Positions 1 through 5,905 of a stretch of 6,156 nt of DNA are shown here, one piece after another (position 1 is the first letter of the stretch; each line of letters starts with the position of its first letter). The DNA lies in the NCBI GenBank assembly GCA_013813615.1, contig JACCRJ010000097.1, positions 1-6,156 of the forward strand, given 5' to 3'. The position numbers and the translations under genes are program-made. Under the pieces are notes generated by a model. The model was not told the origin of the DNA. It made no database searches and worked only from the letters and a program-made list of their open reading frames with translations. The DNA is from Lautropia sp. GTDB lineage: Bacteria; Pseudomonadota; Gammaproteobacteria; Burkholderiales; Burkholderiaceae_E.

Positions 1-152
1 TAAATAACCCCCCGATGCGCCTTCGGCGCCTCCCCCCAGGGAGGCTGGGTTCGGCAGTCCGTTCCTTGCGGCGAAGCCGGATCCGCGGCGGCCGCTGGGA
101 TTCGGAGAGGCTTATCCGTGCTGCGCCACCGCCTTGCGCCATATTCCGAGCT
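1..152. other. Non-coding left flank
   Basis: No credible gene lies here; the plus-strand frame open across it continues as an antisense shadow of the ATPase gene. The stretch lies downstream of the minus-strand ATPase gene. It holds two abutting hairpins at 17-45 and several GC-rich short palindromes (including GCGGCCGC near 88-95). Read on the minus strand it ends in a G-run followed by TTATTTA at the window edge. That could be the tail of a terminator, or a G-rich ribosome-binding stretch just ahead of another minus-strand gene beyond the window; the sequence does not decide between these. Confidence 0.6.
17..45 (-). terminator. Tandem hairpins, possible terminator after the ATPase gene
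   Basis: Two stem-loops abut. GCGCC (17-21) pairs with GGCGC (25-29) around a 3-nt loop. GCCTCCC (28-34) pairs with GGGAGGC (39-45) around a 4-nt loop. They share bases 28-29, so they cannot both form completely. In the minus-strand direction they are followed by a G-run and then TTATTTA (positions 7 to 1), a weak T-rich tail. They lie about 110 nt past the ATPase stop. A terminator role is inferred; the lack of a clean T-tract directly after the stem keeps confidence low. Confidence 0.35.
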
Positions 153-1250
153 TCACAGCCCTTCGCCGTCAGCCGGCTTCGGCTTCAAGGCGAAGGTGAT
201 GACGTGCTCGGCGTCGAGCCGGATGCCGATCGCCTCGCCGATGGCATGGTCGTGATGGCTGGGCACCAGGGCCAGCACTTCGCTGCCGGACGGCAGGCGA
301 AGCGTGTAGAGAAACTCCGCACCGCGAAACGCCTTGCGGATGACGGTCGCCTTGAGCGGCGCCTCGTCGTCGTGGATCACGTCGTCCGGCCGCAGCAGGA
401 CGTCCACCGGGCGGGCCCCCAGGTGGCGATGCGCGCAGATGTCGGGCGGGGTGATGAACCCGAGTTCCGTCTGGACGTGGCGGTGCTCCATCATCACGTC
501 GTCGATCTGCGTGCCGGGCAGGAAAACCCCCTCCCCGACGAAATCGGCGACGTATCGGGTCGCCGGCCGGTGATACAGGTTGTAGGCAGTGTCCCACTGC
601 TCGATCCGGCCTTGGCTCATGACACCGATCATGTCGCTGACAGCGAACGCTTCGCGCTGGTCGTGGGTGACGAGGATGGCGGTCGTCCCGGTGGCCTTGA
701 GGATCGCGCGCACTTCCAGCGACAGGCGTTCGCGCAACTCCACGTCGAGGCTGGAGAAGGGCTCGTCGAGCAGCAGCAGAGCGGGTTGAGGCGCCAGCGC
801 CCGCGCCAGCGCGACCCGCTGCTGCTGCCCGCCGGAAAGCTCGTGCGGGTAGCGCTTCGCCTCCGACTGCAGGTTGGTCAGCGCCAGCATCTGCGAAACC
901 CGGTCGGCCCGCCGGGCGGCCGGCTTCCGGCCAAGCCCGAAGGCGATGTTCTCCGCCACCGTCAGGTGCGGGAACAGGGCGAAGTCCTGGAACACCATCC
1001 CGATGTGGCGGCTCTCCGGCGCGGTGCTGCTGGAGGCGTCGGCGAGGCGCCGGCCGGCGAGGTGGATGCTGCCCTGGCTCGGCTGGATGAAGCCGGCCAG
1101 CGCCCGCAGCACGGTCGTCTTGCCGCAGCCGGAGGCACCCAGCAGGCAGCCGATGGCGCCGCTGTCCAGCTGCAGGGACAGGCCGTCGACCGTCGGCTGC
1201 AAGGCGCCGGGGTAGGAAACCGACAGCCGCTCGATGGTGAGATGAGACAT
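153..1250 (-). CDS. fbpC: Fe(III) ABC transporter ATP-binding protein (FbpC-type)
   Basis: This is a 365-aa cytoplasmic ATPase that would power ferric-iron import through the FbpB-type permease encoded divergently next to it. The nucleotide-binding domain is complete: Walker A GASGCGKTT (38-46), Q-loop Gln88 in MVFQDFALFPHL, signature LSGGQQQR (138-145), Walker B LLLLDEP (158-164), D-loop SSLD (166-169) and H-loop His196. A C-terminal TOBE-like region follows (about 280-355, with LRPDDV at 286-291). The bridging stretch HRPATRYVADFVGEGVFLPG resembles FbpC/AfuC proteins. The length is normal for the family. I chose the ATG at 1250 because the conserved N-terminus (LTIERLSVSYPG) begins just after it; the frame stays open upstream to 1421, but that would run into the permease gene. 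No clear Shine-Dalgarno precedes either ATG (1250 or 1286). Transport of another substrate, such as putrescine or sulfate, is less likely given the partner permease. Confidence 0.9.
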   Translation of the reverse strand: MSHLTIERLSVSYPGALQPTVDGLSLQLDSGAIGCLLGASGCGKTTVLRALAGFIQPSQGSIHLAGRRLADASSSTAPESRHIGMVFQDFALFPHLTVAENIAFGLGRKPAARRADRVSQMLALTNLQSEAKRYPHELSGGQQQRVALARALAPQPALLLLDEPFSSLDVELRERLSLEVRAILKATGTTAILVTHDQREAFAVSDMIGVMSQGRIEQWDTAYNLYHRPATRYVADFVGEGVFLPGTQIDDVMMEHRHVQTELGFITPPDICAHRHLGARPVDVLLRPDDVIHDDEAPLKATVIRKAFRGAEFLYTLRLPSGSEVLALVPSHHDHAIGEAIGIRLDAEHVITFALKPKPADGEGL

Positions 1251-1360
1251 CGTGATCGCTTGCGTACCGTCTGCTTCTGCATCCATAGCCACAAATGTAA
1301 TGGATGGGCTGGCCCTGTCCTGGCTGCCGAGGCGGCCGTGCTCCTGACAGGCAAACGCCG
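1251..1360. promoter_or_regulatory. Divergent promoter region between ATPase and permease genes
   Basis: This 110-bp spacer separates two divergent genes and must hold both promoters, unless transcription enters from inside the flanking genes. It contains a more AT-rich patch (1281-1305). On the plus strand TGTAAT (1296-1301) matches the σ70 -10 hexamer at 5 of 6 positions, but no -35 element lies at the right distance. On the minus strand TACATT (1299-1294) matches at 4 of 6, also without a good -35. Such -10-only promoters often depend on an activator. The two candidate -10 boxes overlap the inverted repeat at 1280-1306. Confidence 0.45.
1280..1306. promoter_or_regulatory. Inverted repeat, candidate operator
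   Basis: CATCCAT (1280-1286) and ATGGATG (1300-1306) are perfect 7-bp inverted arms around a 13-nt spacer, centred at 1293. They overlie the candidate -10 boxes for both divergent genes. Ferric uptake genes are commonly repressed by Fur, but the best 19-bp alignment to the classical Fur box that I find here (1284-1302) matches only 9 of 19 positions. It may therefore be a site for another dimeric regulator, or chance. Confidence 0.35.
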
Positions 1361-3031
1361 GTGAACACACTGCCGGCATCGCCGCGCAACGCCGGCGGGG
1401 CGGTTCTGGGCGTCGGGGCACTGCTGCTGGTGCCGCTGTTCGCGCTGGTTGCCACCGCCTTGCAGACCTTCGACGCGGCCGCGCTGTCGCACCTGGCGCG
1501 CACGGTGCTCGCGGAGACGGCCGTGGTCTCCGGGATCCTCGCAGCCGGCACGCTGGCGGGGACGGTCCTGGTCGGCGTCAGCTGCGCCTGGTGCGTCGAA
1601 CGCTACGACTTTCCAGGCCGCAGCATGATCTCCTGGATGCTGGTGCTGCCCCTGGCGATGCCGACGTACGTGATCGCCTACGCATACACCGACCTGCTGC
1701 AGTACAGCGGCCCGGTACAGCACTGGATGCGGGCGGCGTGGGGCTATCAGGGGCGCTTCGCGGACGTGCGCTCGCTGCCCGGCGCCGTCGTGCTCTTCTC
1801 CTTCGTGTTCTACCCCTACATCTACCTGATGACGCGCACCGCGCTGGCGGAGCTGTCGAGTTCGGCGATCGAATCCGCACGCCTGCTTGGGCAGTCCCGC
1901 TGGGGTGTCTTCCTGCGGGTGGTGCGCCCCCTGATCATGCCGTCGATCGTCGCGGGCGCGATGCTGGTGCTGATGGAGACGCTCGCCGACGTCGGCGCGA
2001 CGCACTACTTCGGCCTGACCACCTTTTCCGCCGGCATCTACAAGACCTGGTTCGCCCTGGGCAGCCGCAGCGCGGCGTTGATGCTGGCGGTCGTTCTGCT
2101 CGCCGCCGTGGTAGCCATCTACCTGATCGAGCGGCACGCCCGCGGGCAGGCGATGCAGGTGACCTCGCGCACCCATCGGCCGTGGGCGCCGGAACGGCTC
2201 GGTGCCGGCCGCGGCGTGGCAGTTGCTGCAGCGCTGCTGATGCCGGTGCTCGTCGGCTTTGCGATCCCGGTTGCCGCCCTGCTCTGGCTGCTCGCGCGCG
2301 AGCCGGAGATGACGCCGACGCTGGACCGCTTCTGGATGTGGGCCGGCAACAGCTTCGTCGCCGGCACGCTTGGCGCGACCCTGACCTTGATGCTCGCCAT
2401 CGCCTTCGCCTACGCAGTGCGCTTCAGCGAATCGGTGCAAGCGCGGCTGGTCGGCGCCACCGCCGCCAGCCTCAAGTTCGGCTATGCGGTGCCCGGCGCA
2501 GTGATCGCGCTCGCGATCCTGTGGCCGATGGCGGTCGTCGATCGTGCGATCACCGACGCGCTGGACCTGGCGACGCCGCTCCTGACGCACACCATCATCG
2601 GGCTGATCTACGCCTACATGCTGCGCTTCTTCGCGGTGGCCTACGGCGGCGTCGAAGCAAGCATGCAGCGCATCACGCCCAGCCTGGACGCAGCGGCGCG
2701 CACCCTGGGCGCCAGCCGGCTGCAGGTCTTCTGGCGGGTGCACGTGCCGCTGCTCAGGCGCGCGGCGATGGTCGCGTGGATGCTGGTCCTGATCGACGTG
2801 ATGAAGGAGCTGCCGGCAACGCTGATGCTGCGGCCGTTCAACTTCGACACGCTCGCCGTGATTGCCCAGCAGCTGTCCCAGGACGAGCGGCTGGCCGAAG
2901 CCGCTCTGCCCTCGCTGGCCATCGTGGCCATCGGCATCGCGCCGGTGATCCTGATCTCCCGACTGCTGCAGCGCCGACCCCCACCGGGCTCGCGCGCGGC
3001 CCGATGGATTCGGCGCGCTCAGGCGCCGTGA
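1361..3031 (+). CDS. fbpB: Fe(III) ABC transporter permease, two-domain (FbpB-type)
   Basis: This is a 556-aa inner-membrane permease with two fused binding-protein-dependent transport domains, so one chain supplies the whole pore. About 12 hydrophobic segments are visible (roughly 14-34, 52-75, 88-110, 140-160, 195-215, 238-256, 285-311, 332-354, 372-394, 405-428, 466-486, 515-535). Each half carries an EAA loop that docks on the ATPase: ESARLLGQSRWGVFLRVVRP from residue 171 and DAAARTLGASRLQVFWRVHV from residue 443. LPLAMPTYVIAYAYTDLLQY (97-116) is typical of iron(III) FbpB proteins. I chose the GTG at 1361 because the first transmembrane segment follows soon after and an upstream extension to ATG 1304 is proline/cysteine-rich and unlike the family; the SD is weak in either case. 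The C-terminal tail is basic. The gene stands apart from, and divergent to, its ATPase gene, and no binding protein gene adjoins it. Confidence 0.9.
   Translation: MNTLPASPRNAGGAVLGVGALLLVPLFALVATALQTFDAAALSHLARTVLAETAVVSGILAAGTLAGTVLVGVSCAWCVERYDFPGRSMISWMLVLPLAMPTYVIAYAYTDLLQYSGPVQHWMRAAWGYQGRFADVRSLPGAVVLFSFVFYPYIYLMTRTALAELSSSAIESARLLGQSRWGVFLRVVRPLIMPSIVAGAMLVLMETLADVGATHYFGLTTFSAGIYKTWFALGSRSAALMLAVVLLAAVVAIYLIERHARGQAMQVTSRTHRPWAPERLGAGRGVAVAAALLMPVLVGFAIPVAALLWLLAREPEMTPTLDRFWMWAGNSFVAGTLGATLTLMLAIAFAYAVRFSESVQARLVGATAASLKFGYAVPGAVIALAILWPMAVVDRAITDALDLATPLLTHTIIGLIYAYMLRFFAVAYGGVEASMQRITPSLDAAARTLGASRLQVFWRVHVPLLRRAAMVAWMLVLIDVMKELPATLMLRPFNFDTLAVIAQQLSQDERLAEAALPSLAIVAIGIAPVILISRLLQRRPPPGSRAARWIRRAQAP
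3011..3028. terminator. GC hairpin at the convergent gene ends
   Basis: CGGCGC (3011-3016) and GCGCCG (3023-3028) form a perfect 6-bp all-GC stem around a 6-nt loop. It sits inside the last codons of the permease and covers the stop codon of the opposing hemerythrin gene. It could work as a bidirectional terminator, but neither strand has a T-tract after it. A 6-bp GC stem is also not rare in DNA of this composition. Confidence 0.3.
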
Positions 3032-3567
3032 CGCTCGCGCATGCTGTTGCCGATCCGCGCCAGCGCCTCGTCCGAAAGCAGGCGCTCGGCCATCGGCAGA
3101 AGTTCCCCGTCTTCCTGCGTCAGGTGGCTGCGATACAGGTCGACGAAGGCGGCGACGGTGCCCCGCGCGGGCAGCGCCGCCCGGCCAGCCTCCACCTGCT
3201 CCAGCCACTGCCGGATTGCCAGCCAGCGCGCCTCGACCTCCCGATGCTCCTCGACCCGCGCGTCGATCATCTGGCGGATGCAGACGGCGTCGGATCCCGC
3301 CATCGATTCCAGCAGCGCCGGGAACAGGTCCTGCTCTTCGTCCTGATGAAGACGCCCCGCCAGCCGGTCGAAGTGGCGCCGCAAACCGCCTGCCGCGGCG
3401 CGGCCAGCGTCGCTGGCGCCCGCCGAGGCAACCTGCCCTTCCAGCCTCAGCAGCGCGTCACAGCAGCCCTGCAAGCGGCCGTGAAACTCCGCCAGCAGCT
3501 GCAAGGGCTGGTGGAAAGCGGCTTGCGCCCCGTTGCGGGCCGTCCCGCGGTTGGCATTGCCATTCAC
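3019..3567 (-). CDS. Hemerythrin HHE domain protein
   Basis: This 182-aa soluble, largely helical protein carries a di-iron binding pattern. The candidate ligands follow a repeated H…HxxxE plan: His29 (EFHGRL), His74 and Glu78 (HQDEEQDLFP), His108 (EEHREVE), His148 and Glu152 (HLTQEDGELLP). His65 is an extra histidine nearby. HHE proteins bind O2, NO or iron and often act in stress defence or as sensors; the substrate here cannot be told. No extra domain or signal peptide is seen. The start is GTG at 3567, with GGGGAG ten bases upstream; no in-frame ATG occurs before residue 89. It is transcribed toward the permease gene and overlaps it by 13 bp (3019-3031). A near-consensus σ70 promoter lies at 3623-3651. 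Confidence 0.88.
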   Translation of the reverse strand: MNGNANRGTARNGAQAAFHQPLQLLAEFHGRLQGCCDALLRLEGQVASAGASDAGRAAAGGLRRHFDRLAGRLHQDEEQDLFPALLESMAGSDAVCIRQMIDARVEEHREVEARWLAIRQWLEQVEAGRAALPARGTVAAFVDLYRSHLTQEDGELLPMAERLLSDEALARIGNSMRERHGA

Positions 3568-3622
3568 GTTACAGGCACTCCCCAGCGGTTCTCACGGCGG
3601 ATCCCCGTGATGAACCAGGCCC

Positions 3623-3651
3623 ATTGTCCAAACCACGCCGAGTCGTGTCAA
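3623..3651 (-). promoter_or_regulatory. σ70-type promoter of the hemerythrin gene
   Basis: On the minus strand a perfect -35 hexamer TTGACA (3651-3646) is followed after exactly 17 nt by GACAAT (3628-3623), a 4 of 6 match to the -10 consensus that keeps the A at position 2 and the final T. Transcription would begin near 3616, giving a leader of about 50 nt that includes the GGGGAG ribosome-binding site. This is the best promoter in the window and suggests substantial basal expression of the hemerythrin gene. Confidence 0.65.
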
Positions 3652-3653
3652 AC

Positions 3654-3682
3654 GGCACAGTCTCGGTGATCTAGGCTATTGT
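3654..3682 (+). promoter_or_regulatory. Possible weak promoter of the yihY gene
   Basis: TATTGT (3677-3682) matches the -10 hexamer at 4 of 6 and lies 17 nt from GGCACA (3654-3659), a 3 of 6 match to -35. Transcription would start near 3689, at the ATG itself, giving a leaderless mRNA. This agrees with the lack of a Shine-Dalgarno sequence before the start codon, but both elements are weak. Confidence 0.25.
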
Positions 3683-3688
3683 CCTCCG

Positions 3689-4588
3689 ATGCGCATACTC
3701 GGCCGCCGCAACGCCTACATCCTCAAGCACCCGGGTGCCTTCGCGATCCGGACGCTGAAGGGCTTTCGCGCCAACCAGGGACTCCTGCTGGCCGGCGCGG
3801 TGGCGTACTACTCGCTGCTGTCGCTGATCCCGCTGCTCATCCTGATCGTCATCGCGTTGTCGCACGTGATCGACGAGGCGGAGTTGCTCTATACCCTCGG
3901 CCGCTATCTGGAATGGCTGGCGCCTGGCCAGTCGGCATCGCTGGTGCAGGAGCTCTCCAGCTTCATGGACAACCGCAGCCTGGTCGGCTGGATCCTCCTG
4001 GCGACCATGCTGTTCTTCAGCTCGCTTGCCTTCACCGTGCTGGAGAACGCGATGTCGGTGATCTTCCACCATCGCGTCGCCATCCGCCGGCGTCGCTTCC
4101 TCGTCTCCGCGATCCTGCCCTACTGCTATATCCTCTCCCTCGGCGTCGGGCTGCTGATCGTGACGGTAGTCTCCAACGACCTGCAGCGGTTCGGCGAGGG
4201 CAGCGTCAGCATCTTCGGGCGCAGCCGCTCGCTCGGCAACGTCTCGGGCGTGCTGTTGTACCTGCTGGGACTGGCGGGCGAGGTGTTCGTGCTCACCTCT
4301 GTCTACATGGTGATGCCGGTCGGGCGCCTCTCCCTGCGCGTCGCCCTGGCGGGCGGCGCGACCGCAGCCCTGCTGTGGGAGATCAGCCGCCACATCCTGG
4401 TCTGGTACTTCGACACCCTCTCGCAGGTCAACCTGGTCTACGGGTCGCTGACCACGGCCATCATGGTGATGCTGAGCCTGGAGATCGCCGCCACCTTCCT
4501 CCTGCTGGGCGCGCAGGTCATCTCCGAGTACGAACGACTGGGCAAGGTCAGCCCGGACCAGAAGCCCAAGCCCCTGCATACCGATTGA
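3689..4588 (+). CDS. yihY: YihY/BrkB family inner-membrane protein
   Basis: This 299-aa polytopic membrane protein has six hydrophobic segments (about 31-59, 98-119, 137-162, 185-208, 216-238, 250-277). The family hallmark GAVAYYSLLSLIPLLI (36-51) lies in the first, and the last holds the typical YGSLTTAIMVMLSLE and LLLGAQVISEYERLG stretches. The family was once misnamed ribonuclease BN; its biochemical role is not settled, and BrkB has been linked to serum resistance in Bordetella. The short cytoplasmic ends are polar and charged. The length is normal for the family. The ATG at 3689 is kept because residues 1-30 look like the usual amphipathic lead-in; no SD precedes it (the upstream bases are pyrimidine-rich). 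It is convergent with the phosphofructokinase gene, 26 bp apart. Confidence 0.88.
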   Translation: MRILGRRNAYILKHPGAFAIRTLKGFRANQGLLLAGAVAYYSLLSLIPLLILIVIALSHVIDEAELLYTLGRYLEWLAPGQSASLVQELSSFMDNRSLVGWILLATMLFFSSLAFTVLENAMSVIFHHRVAIRRRRFLVSAILPYCYILSLGVGLLIVTVVSNDLQRFGEGSVSIFGRSRSLGNVSGVLLYLLGLAGEVFVLTSVYMVMPVGRLSLRVALAGGATAALLWEISRHILVWYFDTLSQVNLVYGSLTTAIMVMLSLEIAATFLLLGAQVISEYERLGKVSPDQKPKPLHTD

Positions 4589-4589
4589 C

Positions 4590-4610
4590 GCGGAGAACGC
4601 GTGGATCCGC
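4590..4610. terminator. Weak hairpin between convergent yihY and pfp genes
   Basis: GCGGA (4590-4594) pairs with TCCGC (4606-4610) over an 11-nt loop that itself contains the palindrome ACGCGT. It is placed where a shared terminator would be expected, in the 26-bp gap between two stop codons. The stem is short and no T-run follows on either strand, so this is a tentative call. Confidence 0.25.
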
Positions 4611-4614
4611 AGGT

Positions 4615-5829
4615 TCAGTTGCCCGCCGCCTTCGCTACCGATGGCGCCCGCAGGCGTCCAGCGTCCGGCATGCCGGCGCCGAGCAGCGGACGCAGATAGG
4701 CGGAAAACGCGTCGGTCACGTCGGTCGCGTCGGCGGAGATGAAGCTGTCGTCCATCAGCCGCGTCTTGCCGGCGATCGCCGCCAGGGGCGCAAGCTCGTA
4801 GTCGACGCCATAGGCGCCGCTGCGCCGGAGGGTCACGGAGCCTTCGCCGCCGCCCCACATCGCGAACTGCACCGCCTTCTCGCCGACCTCGCGCGCCTCG
4901 CGCTGGTCGATCTCGGAAACGCAGCCGAAGAAGGACCGCTGCAGGTAGCCGAAGGTATCACCGCGGACCCGCTTGATGCCGAGCCGCGACCTGATTGCCG
5001 CGCACAGCGTTTCCGCCAGTGCGCCGCTGCCCGACAACTGCACGTTGCCATGGGCGTCGCGCTCCACCGCCTTGCCGTCGTCGCTCGCGATCAGCTTGCC
5101 GGCAGCGTCATGCACCCCTTCCGAGACGGCGATGACGCAGCGGCCCAGCCGATCATGAACCGCCTTCACGTCCGCGAGGAAGCGCACCATTTCGAACGCG
5201 CGCTCCGGAAGGTATATCAGGTGAGGGCCGTCGCCGGGGAACTTCCTGGCGAGCGCCGACGCCGCCGTGAGGAAGCCGGCATGGCGTCCCATCACCACGG
5301 CAACATAGACGCCGGGCAGCGACGCATTGTCCAGATTGGCGCCGGCAAACGCCTGGGCAACGAAGCGGGCCGCCGACGGGTACCCCGGCGTGTGGTCGTT
5401 GAGCACCAGGTCGTTGTCGATGGTCTTGGGGATATGGATGCAGCGCAGCGCGTAGCCGACGCCTCGCGCCTGCTCGCTCAGTATCCGCACGGTATCGGAC
5501 GAATCGTTGCCGCCGATGTAGTAGAACTGCGTGATCGCATGCGCCTTCAGCACCTTGAAGATTTCCCGGCAGTACGCCTCGTCCGGCTTGTCGCGGGTGG
5601 AGCCGAGTGCCGACGACGGTGTCGCGGCGACCAGTTCCAGATTGTGCGTGGTTTCCTGGCCCAGGTCGCACAGATCCTCGTCGACGATCCCGCGCACGCC
5701 ATGGCGCGCCCCGTAGACCCGTTCGATGCCGGGAAAGCGCCGCGCCTGCAGCGCCACCCCCACCAGCGACTGGTTGATGACGGCGGTCGGCCCTCCGCCC
5801 TGCGCGACAAGGATCCTGTCACTCGACAT
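4615..5829 (-). CDS. pfp: Pyrophosphate-dependent 6-phosphofructokinase
   Basis: This 404-aa cytoplasmic enzyme would interconvert fructose 6-phosphate and fructose 1,6-bisphosphate using PPi/phosphate, a reversible glycolytic/gluconeogenic step. The N-terminal phosphate loop is QGGGPTAVIN (10-19). YIGGNDSSDT (104-113) aligns with GGDG of ATP enzymes; its Asp109 fills the position that is Gly in ATP-PFK, a known PPi determinant. PKTIDND (134-140) has Lys135 where ATP enzymes have Gly, again PPi-type, plus the catalytic Asp region. MGRHAG (180-185) and LPER (207-210) bind the sugar phosphate. RGDTFGYLQRS (289-299) follows in the C-terminal half. The Asn at 108 replaces the metal-binding Asp of ATP-PFK (E. 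coli Asp103). Length fits the roughly 400-aa PPi subgroup. ATG 5829 has AGGAG (5841-5837) seven bases upstream. It follows the receiver gene on the same strand after 72 bp. Confidence 0.92.
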   Translation of the reverse strand: MSSDRILVAQGGGPTAVINQSLVGVALQARRFPGIERVYGARHGVRGIVDEDLCDLGQETTHNLELVAATPSSALGSTRDKPDEAYCREIFKVLKAHAITQFYYIGGNDSSDTVRILSEQARGVGYALRCIHIPKTIDNDLVLNDHTPGYPSAARFVAQAFAGANLDNASLPGVYVAVVMGRHAGFLTAASALARKFPGDGPHLIYLPERAFEMVRFLADVKAVHDRLGRCVIAVSEGVHDAAGKLIASDDGKAVERDAHGNVQLSGSGALAETLCAAIRSRLGIKRVRGDTFGYLQRSFFGCVSEIDQREAREVGEKAVQFAMWGGGEGSVTLRRSGAYGVDYELAPLAAIAGKTRLMDDSFISADATDVTDAFSAYLRPLLGAGMPDAGRLRAPSVAKAAGN

Positions 5830-5836
5830 GCTGCTG

Positions 5837-5841
5837 CTCCT
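5837..5841 (-). promoter_or_regulatory. Ribosome-binding site of pfp
   Basis: AGGAG on the minus strand lies 7 nt before the ATG at 5829. It is the best-placed Shine-Dalgarno sequence in the window and fixes the start of the phosphofructokinase gene. Confidence 0.75.
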
Positions 5842-5876
5842 GCAGAAGTGGCGCCGCCCAGTGCGGCCCGATCGCC

Positions 5877-5905
5877 ATTGTGGTCGCGATTACGGCTCAG
5901 GTCAC
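5877..5905 (-). promoter_or_regulatory. Candidate pfp promoter overlapping the upstream stop codon
   Basis: On the minus strand GTGACC (5905-5900, 4 of 6 to TTGACA) and CACAAT (5882-5877, 4 of 6 to TATAAT) are spaced by exactly 17 nt. The -35 covers the TGA stop of the receiver gene. Transcription would begin near 5870, about 40 nt before the pfp start codon. The correct spacing supports it; the hexamers are only moderate. Confidence 0.35.

Larger units (their letters stand above)
3568..3688. other. Divergent spacer between hemerythrin and yihY genes
   Basis: This 121-bp non-coding stretch is lower in GC than the genes around it. It holds the strong minus-strand promoter for the hemerythrin gene and weaker plus-strand promoter candidates for the yihY gene. 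I found no convincing FNR, NsrR or Fur site by eye. Confidence 0.7.

Noticed and set aside
1284..1302. Fur box in the divergent spacer
   Set aside because: Only 9 of 19 positions match the classical consensus, too few to call it, although the iron context makes it tempting.
15..1364. A 449-codon plus-strand open frame opposite the ATPase gene
   Set aside because: It is antisense to a complete ABC ATPase with all motifs and has no recognisable domain.
1251..1421. N-terminal extension of the ATPase up to position 1421
   Set aside because: The extra 57 residues are unlike the family and would overlap the permease start; homologues begin close to LTIERLSVSYPG.
962..3208. A 748-codon minus-strand open frame opposite the permease
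   Set aside because: It lies antisense to a clear permease and starts within the hemerythrin gene. Its translation is low-complexity Arg/Gln/His/Ala-rich with no known domain, typical of a shadow frame in GC-rich DNA.
1591..3669. A 692-codon plus-strand open frame in another frame of the permease
   Set aside because: Its translation is Arg/Ala/Asp-rich without domains, spans the permease and then runs antisense through the hemerythrin gene; it is a frame shadow.
3671..4858. A 395-codon minus-strand open frame opposite yihY
   Set aside because: It is antisense to a clear six-segment membrane protein, Gln/Asp/His/Arg-rich, and runs out of frame into pfp.
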